Source: Pseudorhodoferax sp. Leaf265 (GTDB taxonomy: Bacteria; Pseudomonadota; Gammaproteobacteria; Burkholderiales; Burkholderiaceae_C). Taken from it: 64,000 nucleotides of DNA. The position numbers and the translations under genes were made by a program. This document shows, in pieces, positions 7,944 through 16,274 of the stretch (positions within the stretch are counted from its first letter, which is position 1; each line of letters opens with the position of its first letter). The notes under the pieces are model-generated. The model was not told where the DNA came from. It saw only the letters and a program-made list of their open reading frames with translations, and did not search any database. The stretch is from the NCBI RefSeq assembly GCF_001422365.1, contig NZ_LMMT01000034.1:2678-66677 (forward strand), read 5' to 3'.

Positions 7944-9122
7944 ATGAGCAGACTGGACGCAAGCCCCCAGGACATGGGGTTCGATGACGAGAAGCTGGCA
8001 CTGCTGCTGGGGTCCGTGCAACGCGAGATCGACGACGGCGTGTCCGATGGCTCGGTGCTGCTGATCGCCCGGCGTGGAAAGATCGTCCTGCACCAGGCGC
8101 TCGGGTTCGCCAACCGCAAGGAGCGCCGGCTCGCCAGCACCGATGACGTGGTTCCCGTGATGTCGCTGACCAAGCAACTGACCGCGGCTGCCGTCTTCCG
8201 CTACATCGACCGCGGGCAGCTCAGCCTGACCACACGCATCGCCGAGGTGGTGCCTGAGTTCGCGCAACACGGCAAGGGCGGCGTCACGGTGCGGGACGCA
8301 CTGAGCCACCAGGCCGGACTGCCGATGCAGCATCCTGTGGAGGACTGGCGAGAAGGCAACGCGTCCTATGTCGCCAAGATCTGCGCGATGCGGCCCGAGC
8401 CGGCCCCGCCGGGCGTGGTCAATTACCACGCCGGTGCCGCCCACGCCATCCTCGGCGAGGTGATGCGCCGTGTGGACGCGGGGCAGCGCTCGCTGACGCG
8501 GATCCTGGCCGAGGAGATCTTCGTGCCGGCCGGAATGTCGGACACGGCGCTGACGCTGATGGGCCGCAGCGATCTGGCACGGCGCCTCGCGCCCATCAAC
8601 ATGCTGCTGGACGCCGAGGGAACCATCCCGCAGCGCGACATCGAGCAGATCGCGGAGATCTCGGCCACGACCGAGTTCCTGGCGGGCGACGCGTCATCCA
8701 CCGCCTACGACATCTTCAGGTTCGCGGAGATGTTCCGCTGCGGCGGTGCGCTGGAGGGCCGCCAGATCCTCTCGCCGGCCATCGTCGATGCGGCCATGAC
8801 GATCCAGACCGGCGACAAGGTCAGCGGTCTGTACAAGGCCGCCGTCGAGTCGCAGGCGGAGACGCCGTTTCCCGCCAATATCGGCCTGTCGTTCTACGTG
8901 CGTGGAACAGGTGTCTTCCTGGCCAGCATGGGCACGCTCAGTTCACCGCGGACCTTCGGCGGGTCCGGCTTCGGCGGCCAGCTGTTCTGGGTCGATCCCG
9001 ACAGGGAGATCACCTTCGTTCACCTGGTGGTCGGCTACCCCCAGCTCTACACCTCGCGCAAGCGCTCGCAGCGGCTGTCCGACCAGGTGGTCACCGCGCT
9101 CAAGCATCCGTCCGCCCGATAG
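7944..9122 (+). CDS. Serine hydrolase of the class C beta-lactamase / esterase EstB fold
   Basis: This 392-residue protein is of the penicillin-binding-protein-like hydrolase family. The nucleophile motif S-x-x-K is at S74-L-T-K77. The second motif, normally Y-x-N, reads Y-H-A in VVNYHAGA, and a glycine-rich GGSGFGG stands near the third motif. There is no signal peptide, so it is cytoplasmic and more likely an esterase or lactonase than a beta-lactamase. The start at 7944 is preferred over an in-frame ATG 45 bases upstream because of the GAGGA ribosome site. It is probably a monocistronic gene after the LysR gene. Confidence 0.82.
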   Translation: MSRLDASPQDMGFDDEKLALLLGSVQREIDDGVSDGSVLLIARRGKIVLHQALGFANRKERRLASTDDVVPVMSLTKQLTAAAVFRYIDRGQLSLTTRIAEVVPEFAQHGKGGVTVRDALSHQAGLPMQHPVEDWREGNASYVAKICAMRPEPAPPGVVNYHAGAAHAILGEVMRRVDAGQRSLTRILAEEIFVPAGMSDTALTLMGRSDLARRLAPINMLLDAEGTIPQRDIEQIAEISATTEFLAGDASSTAYDIFRFAEMFRCGGALEGRQILSPAIVDAAMTIQTGDKVSGLYKAAVESQAETPFPANIGLSFYVRGTGVFLASMGTLSSPRTFGGSGFGGQLFWVDPDREITFVHLVVGYPQLYTSRKRSQRLSDQVVTALKHPSAR

Positions 9123-9358
9123 CGGCCCGCACCGGTTTCGGGTGTGCCACCCCAGCCATTCAACGCCACACGGCCTGTGCGACTGGGCAAGAACCGGCCT
9201 GAGCAGGTCGCGACGACGCGAGCGGCCCGTTCCACCACGTGAACGCGGCCTGGCTGCGTATTTGAAAAGATGTTGTCCGCACGGTCGCCTCCACATTTCA
9301 TGCGGGCCATCCGCGCCGTGTTCCGGGCGGACGGCCTGGCGGCCGTCGCGTGGCGTGC

Positions 9359-10252
9359 CTAGCGCGGGCCGGTCGCCCAGTCGAGCGCGAAGCGGTCCCG
9401 CGGCGCCCGCCGGATGTAGGTGGCGTAGGGTGGGCCGAAGTGCATCGGCAGCAGCAGGGCCTGGTGGTCGGCGCAGTGCGACAGGATCTCGTAGCGGCTG
9501 CGGCGCGCCTGCGCCTTGTCCTCGCAGGGCCGCGAGTTCACTTCCCAGTGCAGCACCTGCAGCGGCGTGTGCAGCATGTCGCCGCAGAAGCTCGCGTGGC
9601 GGTCCTGCGACAGCAGGTCGGCGCGGCAGTTGCCCGGCGTGTGTCCGGGGGCCGGCCGGACGATGAAGTTGTCGTCCACCTGGTGCGTGCCGTCCAGCAG
9701 GCAGGCCAGCCTGGCGTCGACCACCGGCAGGATGCTGTCGGCGTACATGTTGCGCTGCCAGGCCGGCCGCGCCGCGTCATGGCTGCGCTGCGCCCAGGTG
9801 TCGTGCTCGGTGCGCGACATCAGGTAGCGCGCATTCTTGAAGGTCGGCACCCAGCGGCCGTTCTCCAGGCGCGTGTTCCAGCCCACGTGGTCCGCATGGA
9901 GGTGGGTGCAGAACACGAAGTCGACCTCGTCCGGGTGCACGCCGGCGGCGGTGAGCCGGTCCAGGTACCGGGTGTCGAGCTGGTCCGACATGGGCAGGCC
10001 TGGGCGCGGCTTGTGGTTGCCGTTGCAGGTGTCGACGAGGATGGTGTGGTGCCGGGTCCGCACCACCCACGAATGGAAGTGGAACAGCGTGGACCGCGTG
10101 GCCGGATCGTAGTGGTTCGGCGCCAGCCAGTGCGCGTGGGCCTGCAGGCATTCCTCCGTGAGTTCGGGAAAGAAGCCGAGCATGGGCTCGGGCAGAGGCG
10201 CGCGTTCCTGCACGCGCGTCACCACCACGTCGCCGATCAGATGCTGGTCCAT
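9359..10252 (-). CDS. Metallo-beta-lactamase-fold hydrolase
   Basis: This 297-residue cytoplasmic protein has the zinc motif H117-L-H119-A-D121-H122. A downstream His in APGHTPGN and an Asp in CGDMLH complete the binuclear site, and the C-terminal His is in LPMHFGP. These match lactonase- and glyoxalase-II-like hydrolases, so it probably opens a lactone or thioester. It is the last gene of a minus-strand operon that starts near 13.3 kb and contains an FAH-family hydrolase, a VOC enzyme and a decayed FAD monooxygenase. A ring-cleavage product or lactone is a plausible substrate, but this is inference. Confidence 0.85.
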   Translation of the reverse strand: MDQHLIGDVVVTRVQERAPLPEPMLGFFPELTEECLQAHAHWLAPNHYDPATRSTLFHFHSWVVRTRHHTILVDTCNGNHKPRPGLPMSDQLDTRYLDRLTAAGVHPDEVDFVFCTHLHADHVGWNTRLENGRWVPTFKNARYLMSRTEHDTWAQRSHDAARPAWQRNMYADSILPVVDARLACLLDGTHQVDDNFIVRPAPGHTPGNCRADLLSQDRHASFCGDMLHTPLQVLHWEVNSRPCEDKAQARRSRYEILSHCADHQALLLPMHFGPPYATYIRRAPRDRFALDWATGPR

Positions 10253-10283
10253 CGTGCTTGTCTCCTGCAGTGTGTTGGTCGGT

Positions 10284-11207
10284 TCAGGCGCCGCGCAGCG
10301 TGTCGATGCGCGCCAGCGCGTCGTCCGGCACGGCATCGCCACGCCAGGCGACATGGCCGTCCGGCCGAACGAGGGCCAGGCCCGCGCCATAGGCAGCCCA
10401 GGCAGCGCGCGCGGCCGCAGGGTTCGAGTCGCGGGTCTGCAAGGGCGCACCCCGGGTGGCCGCAGCCGCCTGCCGTGCCGCCGTGTCCGCCGTGGGGTCC
10501 AGCCGCAGCAGCACGAAGCCACGCCCGAAGTCCTCGAGGCTGGAGCGGCCTTCGGCCAGCCAGACATGCGGCGCGCGTGCGCCCGGACGCGCGGTCTGGG
10601 TGTAGGTCATCACCCCGGTGGCCGGCACGGGCGTGCCATCGGCCACGACGATGGGCGCGTCGTCGTAGCGGTAGCCCAGCGCCAGCCCTTCGGTCTCGAG
10701 TTCGCGGTGGAAGCCGCCGTGGCGGATGGGGGGCCTGACCTTCTCGCGCAGCCATTCGCCGTCGACACCCGGGGTGTGGACCTCCGGGCCGGTCGGGATG
10801 CCCGACAGCCGCCGGGCGTTCTCGCCGGCTTCGCCCACGTTCAGGGCGGCCTGGGGACTGTGCTCGGCCAGCCCGTCCAGCCGCGTGCGGGAATGCAGGC
10901 GCACCGAGGGCTGCGCCGCGGCGTGGCGCTGCAGGATGGGCACGACGAAGGTCTGCGGGCAGGTGCACGACACCTCGGGCGTGTTCGCGGCAGCGGCCTG
11001 CCGCTCGGCGCGGGTGCCGTCGTCGTGGTCGTGCAGCAGCTCGCCGTCCAGCGCGGTGACGAAGGCCACGCGGCGCGGAACGTCGAGCGGGGAGCCCGAC
11101 TGCTTGACCTCCTCGGCGATGCCCCGGCGGCCGCAGCACTCCATGGTGCGCGACCAGTGCCTGCGCCAGGCCGACAGGGCCGGACCGGACGATCGCGATG
11201 CGCACAT
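10284..11207 (-). pseudogene. FAD-dependent aromatic monooxygenase with internal deletions and a frameshift
   Basis: The N-terminus, in one frame from GTG at 11205, reads VRIAIVRSGPVGLA, the start of a flavoprotein hydroxylase (PheA/MhpA type) although GGGP is altered to RSGP. About 40 residues that should follow are missing. The sequence resumes in another frame with MECCGRRGIAEEV and continues to CPQTFVVPILQ. A second, larger gap removes the central part, including the GDAAH FAD motif, before ENARRLSG and a C-terminal end with YRYDDAPIVV and RAPHVWLAEGR. Roughly 310 residues remain of about 540. It cannot bind FAD normally. It lies between the SnoaL-like and metallo-hydrolase genes. Confidence 0.72.
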
Positions 11208-11626
11208 CAAGCTCCCTGCCCGAAGCGCGGCAGCACGTCGCGTCGCCAGACCTTGAGGCTGCCGTCGGCCTGACGCTTGTAGCTGTCCTGGCCGACCGCG
11301 ACCAGGAAGGGGTTTGCGTCGTGCGTCGCCTCGTCGCTGCGGAACAGGGTGAGCACCCATTGCGCGCGCACCAGCTCCGGCGTGCTCTCCTGGATGCGCA
11401 GGTTCGAGATGGTGTGCTGCGAGGTGCGTTGCACCATGGCCTGCCGGCGCTCGAAGGCGGCGGTGATCTCGGCAATGCCCACGCTGCGGTTGCCCAGCAG
11501 GTTCTGCTCCGCGTCGGCACAGAACAGCGCGGCCGCCGCTGCCGCGCGCCCTTCGTCGATGCACCAGGCCCACGCGCTCAGCAGCTCCTGCACCTGCAGG
11601 TGGGTTTGTATGTCCGTAGAGGTCAT
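11207..11626 (-). CDS. SnoaL-like / NTF2-fold protein
   Basis: This 139-residue single-domain protein has the cone-shaped NTF2 fold: an N-terminal helix pair (QELLSAWAWCIDEGR), the LFCADAEQNLLG turn and four beta strands ending WRRDVLPRFGQG. Relatives include SnoaL-like cyclases and ring-hydroxylating dioxygenase small subunits; no large subunit is adjacent. Its start overlaps the FAH-gene stop by four bases, so it is translated with it. It may be an isomerase or hydratase, or an accessory to the monooxygenase that is now decayed next door. The function is not determinable here. Confidence 0.7.
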   Translation of the reverse strand: MTSTDIQTHLQVQELLSAWAWCIDEGRAAAAAALFCADAEQNLLGNRSVGIAEITAAFERRQAMVQRTSQHTISNLRIQESTPELVRAQWVLTLFRSDEATHDANPFLVAVGQDSYKRQADGSLKVWRRDVLPRFGQGA

Positions 11627-12450
11627 GACGCCCTCCGTTCGACCGGGTTGCTCAGCGTACCGATGCCGTCGACGCACACGTCGACGCGGTCGCCGGGCTG
11701 CAGCCAGACCGGTGGCGTGCGGGACAGGCCCACGCCCGCAGGCGTGCCGGTGGCGATGACGTCGCCGCGCTTGAGCGGCGTCCAGGTGGAGATGTAGGCC
11801 ATGATGGCGGGAATGTCGTAGATGAGCTGGCGGGCGCTGGCGTGCTGCATCTGCTGGCCGTTCACCAGCGTGGTCAGCGTCAGTGCGCGGGGATCGGGAA
11901 CTTCGTCGGCCGTGACGATCCAGGGCCCCATGGCCCCTGACTCCGCGAAGTTCTTGCCGACGGCCAGGGATTGCTTCTGGTAGTCGCGCACGCTGCCGTC
12001 CATGAAGCAGCTGTAGCCGAACACGTGCTGCAAGGCCTGCGCGCGCGCGATGTCGCGGCCCGGCTGGCCCACGACCACCGCGATCTCGCCCTCGAAGTCG
12101 AACTGCGGCGACACCGCCGGATAGGCCAGCGGCTGCAGATGCCCTCGCAGGCTTTCGAGGGTTCGCAGGAACACCGAGGGCTGACCCGGCACCTGGCGGC
12201 CGACCTCGGCCGCATGGTCCTGGTAGTTGACACCCACGCAGAAGATGCGGGCGCCGGCGGTCACCGGCGGCAGCAGTTGGACCTGCGCGAGCGGCAGCGG
12301 CCCCTGCGCCGTGTGCGCCGACGCCGTTGCGGGCAGCGTGAAGCCCGCACCGGGCGCGTCGGCGGGCCACAGGGCGTGCGCGCGCACCATGTCGCCCTCG
12401 ACGATGCCCTGCCCGCGCTGGCCACGGTGTTCGAAATGGACGATCTTCAT
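11623..12450 (-). CDS. Fumarylacetoacetate hydrolase (FAH) family protein
   Basis: This 275-residue protein has the FAH fold. GVNYQDHAAEVG carries the general-base region. The metal-binding carboxylates are in DFEGEIAVVVG and in CFMDGSVRDYQ, and KNFAESGAMGPWIV with TGTPAGVG are characteristic. Members hydrolyse C-C bonds in acylpyruvates or decarboxylate and hydrate products of meta-cleavage of aromatics. It sits between a VOC-type dioxygenase-like gene and the SnoaL-like gene, with four-base overlaps on both sides, which supports a role in ring-cleavage product breakdown. Confidence 0.88.
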   Translation of the reverse strand: MKIVHFEHRGQRGQGIVEGDMVRAHALWPADAPGAGFTLPATASAHTAQGPLPLAQVQLLPPVTAGARIFCVGVNYQDHAAEVGRQVPGQPSVFLRTLESLRGHLQPLAYPAVSPQFDFEGEIAVVVGQPGRDIARAQALQHVFGYSCFMDGSVRDYQKQSLAVGKNFAESGAMGPWIVTADEVPDPRALTLTTLVNGQQMQHASARQLIYDIPAIMAYISTWTPLKRGDVIATGTPAGVGLSRTPPVWLQPGDRVDVCVDGIGTLSNPVERRAS

Positions 12451-13040
12451 GGCATTTCCACCGCAGCCGGCGTGGGCAGCGCGTCCGCAGCGGTGCGCTG
12501 TGCGATGAACTGCTCCGGGTCGATCGGGTGTCCCTCGACGTTCTGCCGGAACCCGTCCGAGCCGAAGAAGGCCATGTACTCCTGCTCGGTGGCGAAGTTG
12601 ACCGCAGAGAGCTCCACGGTGTTGCCGTCGGGATCGCGGTAGTAGAAGCTGCTGCTGGGCCCGTGGTTGAAGCAGTGGGTGGGGGTCACGCCCTGGTCCT
12701 TCAGCATGGCATAGCGCACGAACAGGTCGGCCAGGCTGCGTTCGCGGAACTGCATGTGGTCCAGACCGGCCTGCATGCGCGGCGCCACGTCCGCGCCAGG
12801 CACCTCGAAGATGCCCAGCACCTGGGTATAGGGAAACGCGGCGTGGATGCGCAGGAAGCACAAGCGCTCGATGTGGGGTACCGACTTCAAGCGGCCGCCG
12901 GTGCCCGTCTCCAGGCTCGGACGCAGGCCGCCGAAAAAGACCTGGTACCAGTCCTTCAGCGCATCGAACCTGCTGGTGCGCAGGATGATCTCGCTGATCT
13001 GCAAGGGGCCGGGTGGCCGGGGAGGTGTGGTGGTGTGCAT
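12447..13040 (-). CDS. VOC-family protein (extradiol dioxygenase / glyoxalase fold)
   Basis: This 197-residue VOC protein has two beta-alpha-beta-beta-beta modules. The second and third metal ligands are visible as His in LDHMQF and Glu in NTVELS. The first, normally His at the start of strand 1 (compare AHIVF in the gene at 18854), is Glu in ISEIIL. It shares the NHGP...YY-x-DPDGN block with that gene, so the two are paralogues. The likely role is ring cleavage or isomerisation in the same pathway as the FAH protein. The His-to-Glu change could alter metal preference. Confidence 0.8.
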   Translation of the reverse strand: MHTTTPPRPPGPLQISEIILRTSRFDALKDWYQVFFGGLRPSLETGTGGRLKSVPHIERLCFLRIHAAFPYTQVLGIFEVPGADVAPRMQAGLDHMQFRERSLADLFVRYAMLKDQGVTPTHCFNHGPSSSFYYRDPDGNTVELSAVNFATEQEYMAFFGSDGFRQNVEGHPIDPEQFIAQRTAADALPTPAAVEMP

Positions 13041-13102
13041 GGAGGGCTCGCAGGGGGTGGGACGCGCCGCAGCGCGCGGGAAGGATGGGCCGGCACGGGA
13101 CC

Positions 13103-13261
13103 TCACTCGCGCTTGAGGCCGATCTGCCGGGCGAAGCGGGACCACTGCGCGGGGTTCCTGTCGAGGAAGGCGCCGAACTCCCGGTGCGCCCAGCGAGGCT
13201 TGTCGACGCAGATGCCGGGGCCGCCCAGCAGGGCCAGCGCATGTCGTCGGTTGTGTTGCAT
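13103..13261 (-). pseudogene. Internally deleted Bug/TTT binding protein remnant
   Basis: A 52-codon frame starts MQHNRRHALALLGG, like a Bug signal peptide, and jumps to FLDRNPAQWSRFARQIGLKRE, which matches the extreme C-terminus of Bug proteins (the conserved ...W..LV...I pattern). Nearly 270 central residues are missing although the frame stays open. It is the first gene of the operon that also carries the deleted FAD monooxygenase. No folded binding protein can result. Confidence 0.75.
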
Positions 13262-13347
13262 CGCGTCTCCCGTGCTCGTTGTTCGGTGTCGCGTCGGCAT
13301 CTTGTCAGGAGTCGGATGCGCAGCCCGCTACAACTTTTTCATAGGGT

Positions 13348-13364
13348 CATAGCGGTTTGCTATG
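13348..13364. promoter_or_regulatory. Inverted repeat in the divergent promoter region between two Bug genes
   Basis: CATAGC-N5-GCTATG is a perfect inverted repeat in the 269-base gap between the minus-strand aromatic operon (13261) and the plus-strand Bug gene (13531). A further CATAGGG lies just to its left at 13340, and CATAGGG also occurs upstream of the Bug gene at 21177 (near 22264). It could be a site of the LysR protein encoded at 15132. That link is inference. Confidence 0.4.
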
Positions 13365-13530
13365 TGCCGCATGCCTGCGGCCAGTGGCGCACCTGCAATG
13401 CCCGCGCTGACCGGCACCGGCCGCGACGGCACCGCGGGGTATAGGCGATTGGCATGGCCACATCGTGGGTTTGAATGGGGCGGGCATGCATGGGCGTCCT
13501 AAGCTTTGCAGTACAAGCATGGAGACCCAG

Positions 13531-14520
13531 ATGCGCATTGCCATGAGAAGAATCACCCGCCGCGGGCTCGTCGCCGCGGGATGTCTGTGGGGGCTCGCCG
13601 TCGCGGCCCAGACCTACCCCACGCGGCCGGTGACGCTGATCGTTCCATTTCCGCCGGGTGGTGGCACCGACGTGGCGGCGCGCCTCTTCGCGAAGGAACT
13701 CGGCGATCGCCTCGGGCAGAGCGTGGTCGTCGACAACCGGGCCGGTGCCGCTGGCAACCTGGGAACCGGTGTCTTCGTGCGCGCGGCGGCCGATGGCTAC
13801 ACGCTGCTGTTCACCGCCCAGAGCCCGGTGACCATCGCGGACAGCATCAGCCCGAAGCTGCCGTACAGCCCGACCCGAGACCTCGTGCCTATCGCCTTGA
13901 CGCAGCTGACGCCCGTGCTGGTCGTGGTGCCCGCCAACCTGCCGGTGAAGTCGCTGGCCGAACTGGCCAAGGTGTCCCGCGCCAACCCTTCCAGCCTGTT
14001 CTTCGGGTCGCCGGGCACGGGCAACGAGCTGCATCTGGCGGGGGAATGGCTCAAGCGCGAAGCACGGATGGACATCACCCACGTGCCCTACAAAGGCTCC
14101 GGCCCCGCGTTGCAGGACTTGCTCGCCGGCAGGATCCAGATGCTGGTCGCTTCGCCGGCTTCGGTCAGCCAGCACATCGCCGACGGCAGGCTGCGGGCCA
14201 TCGCCACGCTGTCGACGCAGCGTCTGGCGGGCTTCCCCGACGTGCCGACGGCGGCCGAGAGCGGCTACCCGCAGTTGGTCTACGACGCCTGGTTCGGCCT
14301 CTTCGCGCCGAAGAACACGCCGGCGCCGGTGGTCAAGCGGCTGGAACAGGAGGCGGCCGCGATCGCGTCGGTGCCCGGCTACCGCAGGCAGTTGTCCGAT
14401 CTGGGGGTGCTGGCCTCGGGCGACGGCGCGCAGGCATTCGCCGGCACCATCGGGAAAAACCGTGCCGTCTGGTCCGACCTGGTCAAGTCACTCCACCTGA
14501 CGGAAGACATCTACAAATGA
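13531..14520 (+). CDS. Bug/TTT family periplasmic binding protein
   Basis: This 329-residue protein starts with MRIAMRRITRRGLVAAG, a twin-arginine-like signal with a probable cleavage after VAA near residue 23. The mature protein starts TYPTRPVTLIVPFPPGGGTD, the Bug signature, and has PTRDLVPIALT and the PTAAESGYP block. The start at 13531 has GGAGAC five bases upstream; in-frame ATGs at 13465 and 13519 are less likely. It overlaps the following FMN-reductase gene by four bases. The ligand is unknown; context suggests an aromatic or carboxylated substrate. Confidence 0.88.
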   Translation: MRIAMRRITRRGLVAAGCLWGLAVAAQTYPTRPVTLIVPFPPGGGTDVAARLFAKELGDRLGQSVVVDNRAGAAGNLGTGVFVRAAADGYTLLFTAQSPVTIADSISPKLPYSPTRDLVPIALTQLTPVLVVVPANLPVKSLAELAKVSRANPSSLFFGSPGTGNELHLAGEWLKREARMDITHVPYKGSGPALQDLLAGRIQMLVASPASVSQHIADGRLRAIATLSTQRLAGFPDVPTAAESGYPQLVYDAWFGLFAPKNTPAPVVKRLEQEAAAIASVPGYRRQLSDLGVLASGDGAQAFAGTIGKNRAVWSDLVKSLHLTEDIYK

Positions 14521-15104
14521 CGCAAGCCCTCCCCGCGAACAGAACCCGCATCCATGTGGTGGTCTGCAGCACGCGCCCGTCACGGATCGGCCCCGCCATC
14601 GCGCAATGGTTCATGCGGGCGGCGCAGCCGCACGCAGCGGCCGACCTTTGCCTCGTCGATCTGGCCGAGTTCGCGCTCCCGGTGTTCGACGAACCGAAGC
14701 ATCCGCGGCTTCGGCAGTACGCCCACGACCACACCCTGCGCTGGGCGGCCAGCGTGGACCGGGCCGACGCCTTCGTCTTCGTCACGCCCGAGTACAACTA
14801 CGGGCCGCCGCCTTCGCTGCTCAATGCCATGACCTACCTGGTGCACGAGTGGAAGTACAAGCCGCTGGCCTTCGTCAGCTACGGCGGGGTGTCCGGCGGT
14901 CTGCGCGGCGTGCAGGTGACCAAGCAGGTGGCGACGACGCTGCGAATGGTGCCGATTTTCGAAGCGGTCGTGATCCCGGGGGCGCCAACCCAGATCGATG
15001 CCGAAGGCGTCTTTGTCCCGAACGCGCTGCAGGAGGCCTCTGTGGCGCCGCTGCTGGAAGAGCTCGACCGGCTCGCCACGGCGCTGTCGGTTCTCAGGCG
15101 CTGA
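14517..15104 (+). CDS. NADPH-dependent FMN reductase-like flavoprotein
   Basis: This 195-residue flavodoxin-like protein has the phosphate-binding loop CSTRPSRIGP at residues 17-26, the TPEYNYGPPPSLLNAM motif typical of NADPH-dependent FMN and quinone reductases, and YGGVSGG in the third flavin loop. It could supply reduced flavin to an oxygenase or reduce quinones. It is translationally coupled to the Bug gene. No separate two-component oxygenase is adjacent, so a quinone or nitro-group reductase role is equally possible. Confidence 0.85.
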   Translation: MTQALPANRTRIHVVVCSTRPSRIGPAIAQWFMRAAQPHAAADLCLVDLAEFALPVFDEPKHPRLRQYAHDHTLRWAASVDRADAFVFVTPEYNYGPPPSLLNAMTYLVHEWKYKPLAFVSYGGVSGGLRGVQVTKQVATTLRMVPIFEAVVIPGAPTQIDAEGVFVPNALQEASVAPLLEELDRLATALSVLRR

Positions 15105-15131
15105 AGCGGACCGGGCGGTCAGCGACGCGCC

Positions 15132-16085
15132 TCACGTAGCCGATGCCGGCCGCGCTTTCGCAGGGGACCTGTTGTCGAAGCCGGACTCCCGGTAGCGCCG
15201 CAGCAGGCTGTCCAGCAGACGACGGGAGAACTCGGAATGCTCCGTCAGCCGGAGCGCTCCGATCGGCTGTCCCTGCGGCTCCATCTGGATGGGCAGCCGC
15301 ACCATGCGGCCGTCGCGCACCAGCTCGTGGACATGGTGGACCTGGAACGCCGACAGCAGGTCCGACTCGGGCACCAGCGTGCGCCGCAGCGGCACTTCCT
15401 CGACCTCGATGGCCACGTTCGGTGCCAGGTCGTGTTCGGCCAGCATGTGGTCGACGCGGCTGCGCATCATGGAGCCGGGCGGCCCGAGCACCCACTGGGC
15501 CTGCGCCAGGTCGGCCAGCCGCACCGAGGGCTGCCGGGCCAAGGCATGGCCGGCACGGCAGTAGACGCCGGCCTGGTCGTGGTACAGCACGTCCTGGCGC
15601 AGCAGCGGGTAGTCGGCACTGTGGAGCAGCTTGCCGAACACCATCTCGACCCGGCCCTCGTTGAGGGCTTGCAGCATTTCTTCCTGGGTGCCGGTGACGA
15701 TGCTGATGTGCACATCCTGGAAGGCCTCGGAACATTCGACGATGGCCTGGCTGAACTGCAGGATGGGATGGACCGACACCGCGCCGAGGCGCACGGCATT
15801 GCGCCGGTCCTGGCGGAAGCGCTCCACAGTCTGCTGCAGCTGTTTCATCTCCGCGCGCAAGGCCTTCACACGGTCCATCAGCACGGCGCCCAGGGGCGTC
15901 AGCGTCACCCCCTTGGAGCCGCGCTCGAAGATCCGCTCGCCCAGGCGGATCTCGAAGTCGCGCACCGTGCGCGTCAGCGACGGCTGCGACACGTGCAGGA
16001 TGTCGGCCGCGCTGTTGATGCTGCCGCTCTCGGCCACGGTCAACAGCACCAGCAGGCCATCTGCGCTGATCGGACGGGTCGTCAT
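15132..16085 (-). CDS. LysR-type transcriptional regulator
   Basis: This 317-residue LysR protein has its helix-turn-helix in GSINSAADILHVSQPSLTRT (about residues 20-40), then GERIFERGSKGVTLTPLG. It resembles the GbpR/CbgR-like subgroup that controls uptake and catabolic operons. The start at 16085 drops a 35-residue upstream extension. The gene is divergent from the amidohydrolase-ThDP-VOC operon at 16275 and is probably its regulator. The gap contains GTGTACCG twice, ten bases apart. Confidence 0.87.
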   Translation of the reverse strand: MTTRPISADGLLVLLTVAESGSINSAADILHVSQPSLTRTVRDFEIRLGERIFERGSKGVTLTPLGAVLMDRVKALRAEMKQLQQTVERFRQDRRNAVRLGAVSVHPILQFSQAIVECSEAFQDVHISIVTGTQEEMLQALNEGRVEMVFGKLLHSADYPLLRQDVLYHDQAGVYCRAGHALARQPSVRLADLAQAQWVLGPPGSMMRSRVDHMLAEHDLAPNVAIEVEEVPLRRTLVPESDLLSAFQVHHVHELVRDGRMVRLPIQMEPQGQPIGALRLTEHSEFSRRLLDSLLRRYRESGFDNRSPAKARPASAT

Positions 16086-16119
16086 GGTTCCATTGCCTCG
16101 TTGGAGCGTCCGGCGCCGA

Positions 16120-16137
16120 GTGTACCGACGTGTACCG
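16120..16137. promoter_or_regulatory. Direct repeat upstream of a LysR gene
   Basis: GTGTACCG occurs at 16120-16127 and 16130-16137, one helical turn apart, 35 bases upstream of the LysR start. It may be part of the regulator's own binding region. The repeat is short, so chance cannot be excluded. Confidence 0.25.
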
Positions 16138-16274
16138 GCCCCACAGCGTCGGCACGGGCCGGAGCGGCACGCCACGACAGGCAAGCACATAACGGGATAG
16201 CAACATCGGATAGCCCGCTGCGACCCGGCGCCGCGAACATCCGCACGACGGTTCCCACAACAAGGAGACAGCAG

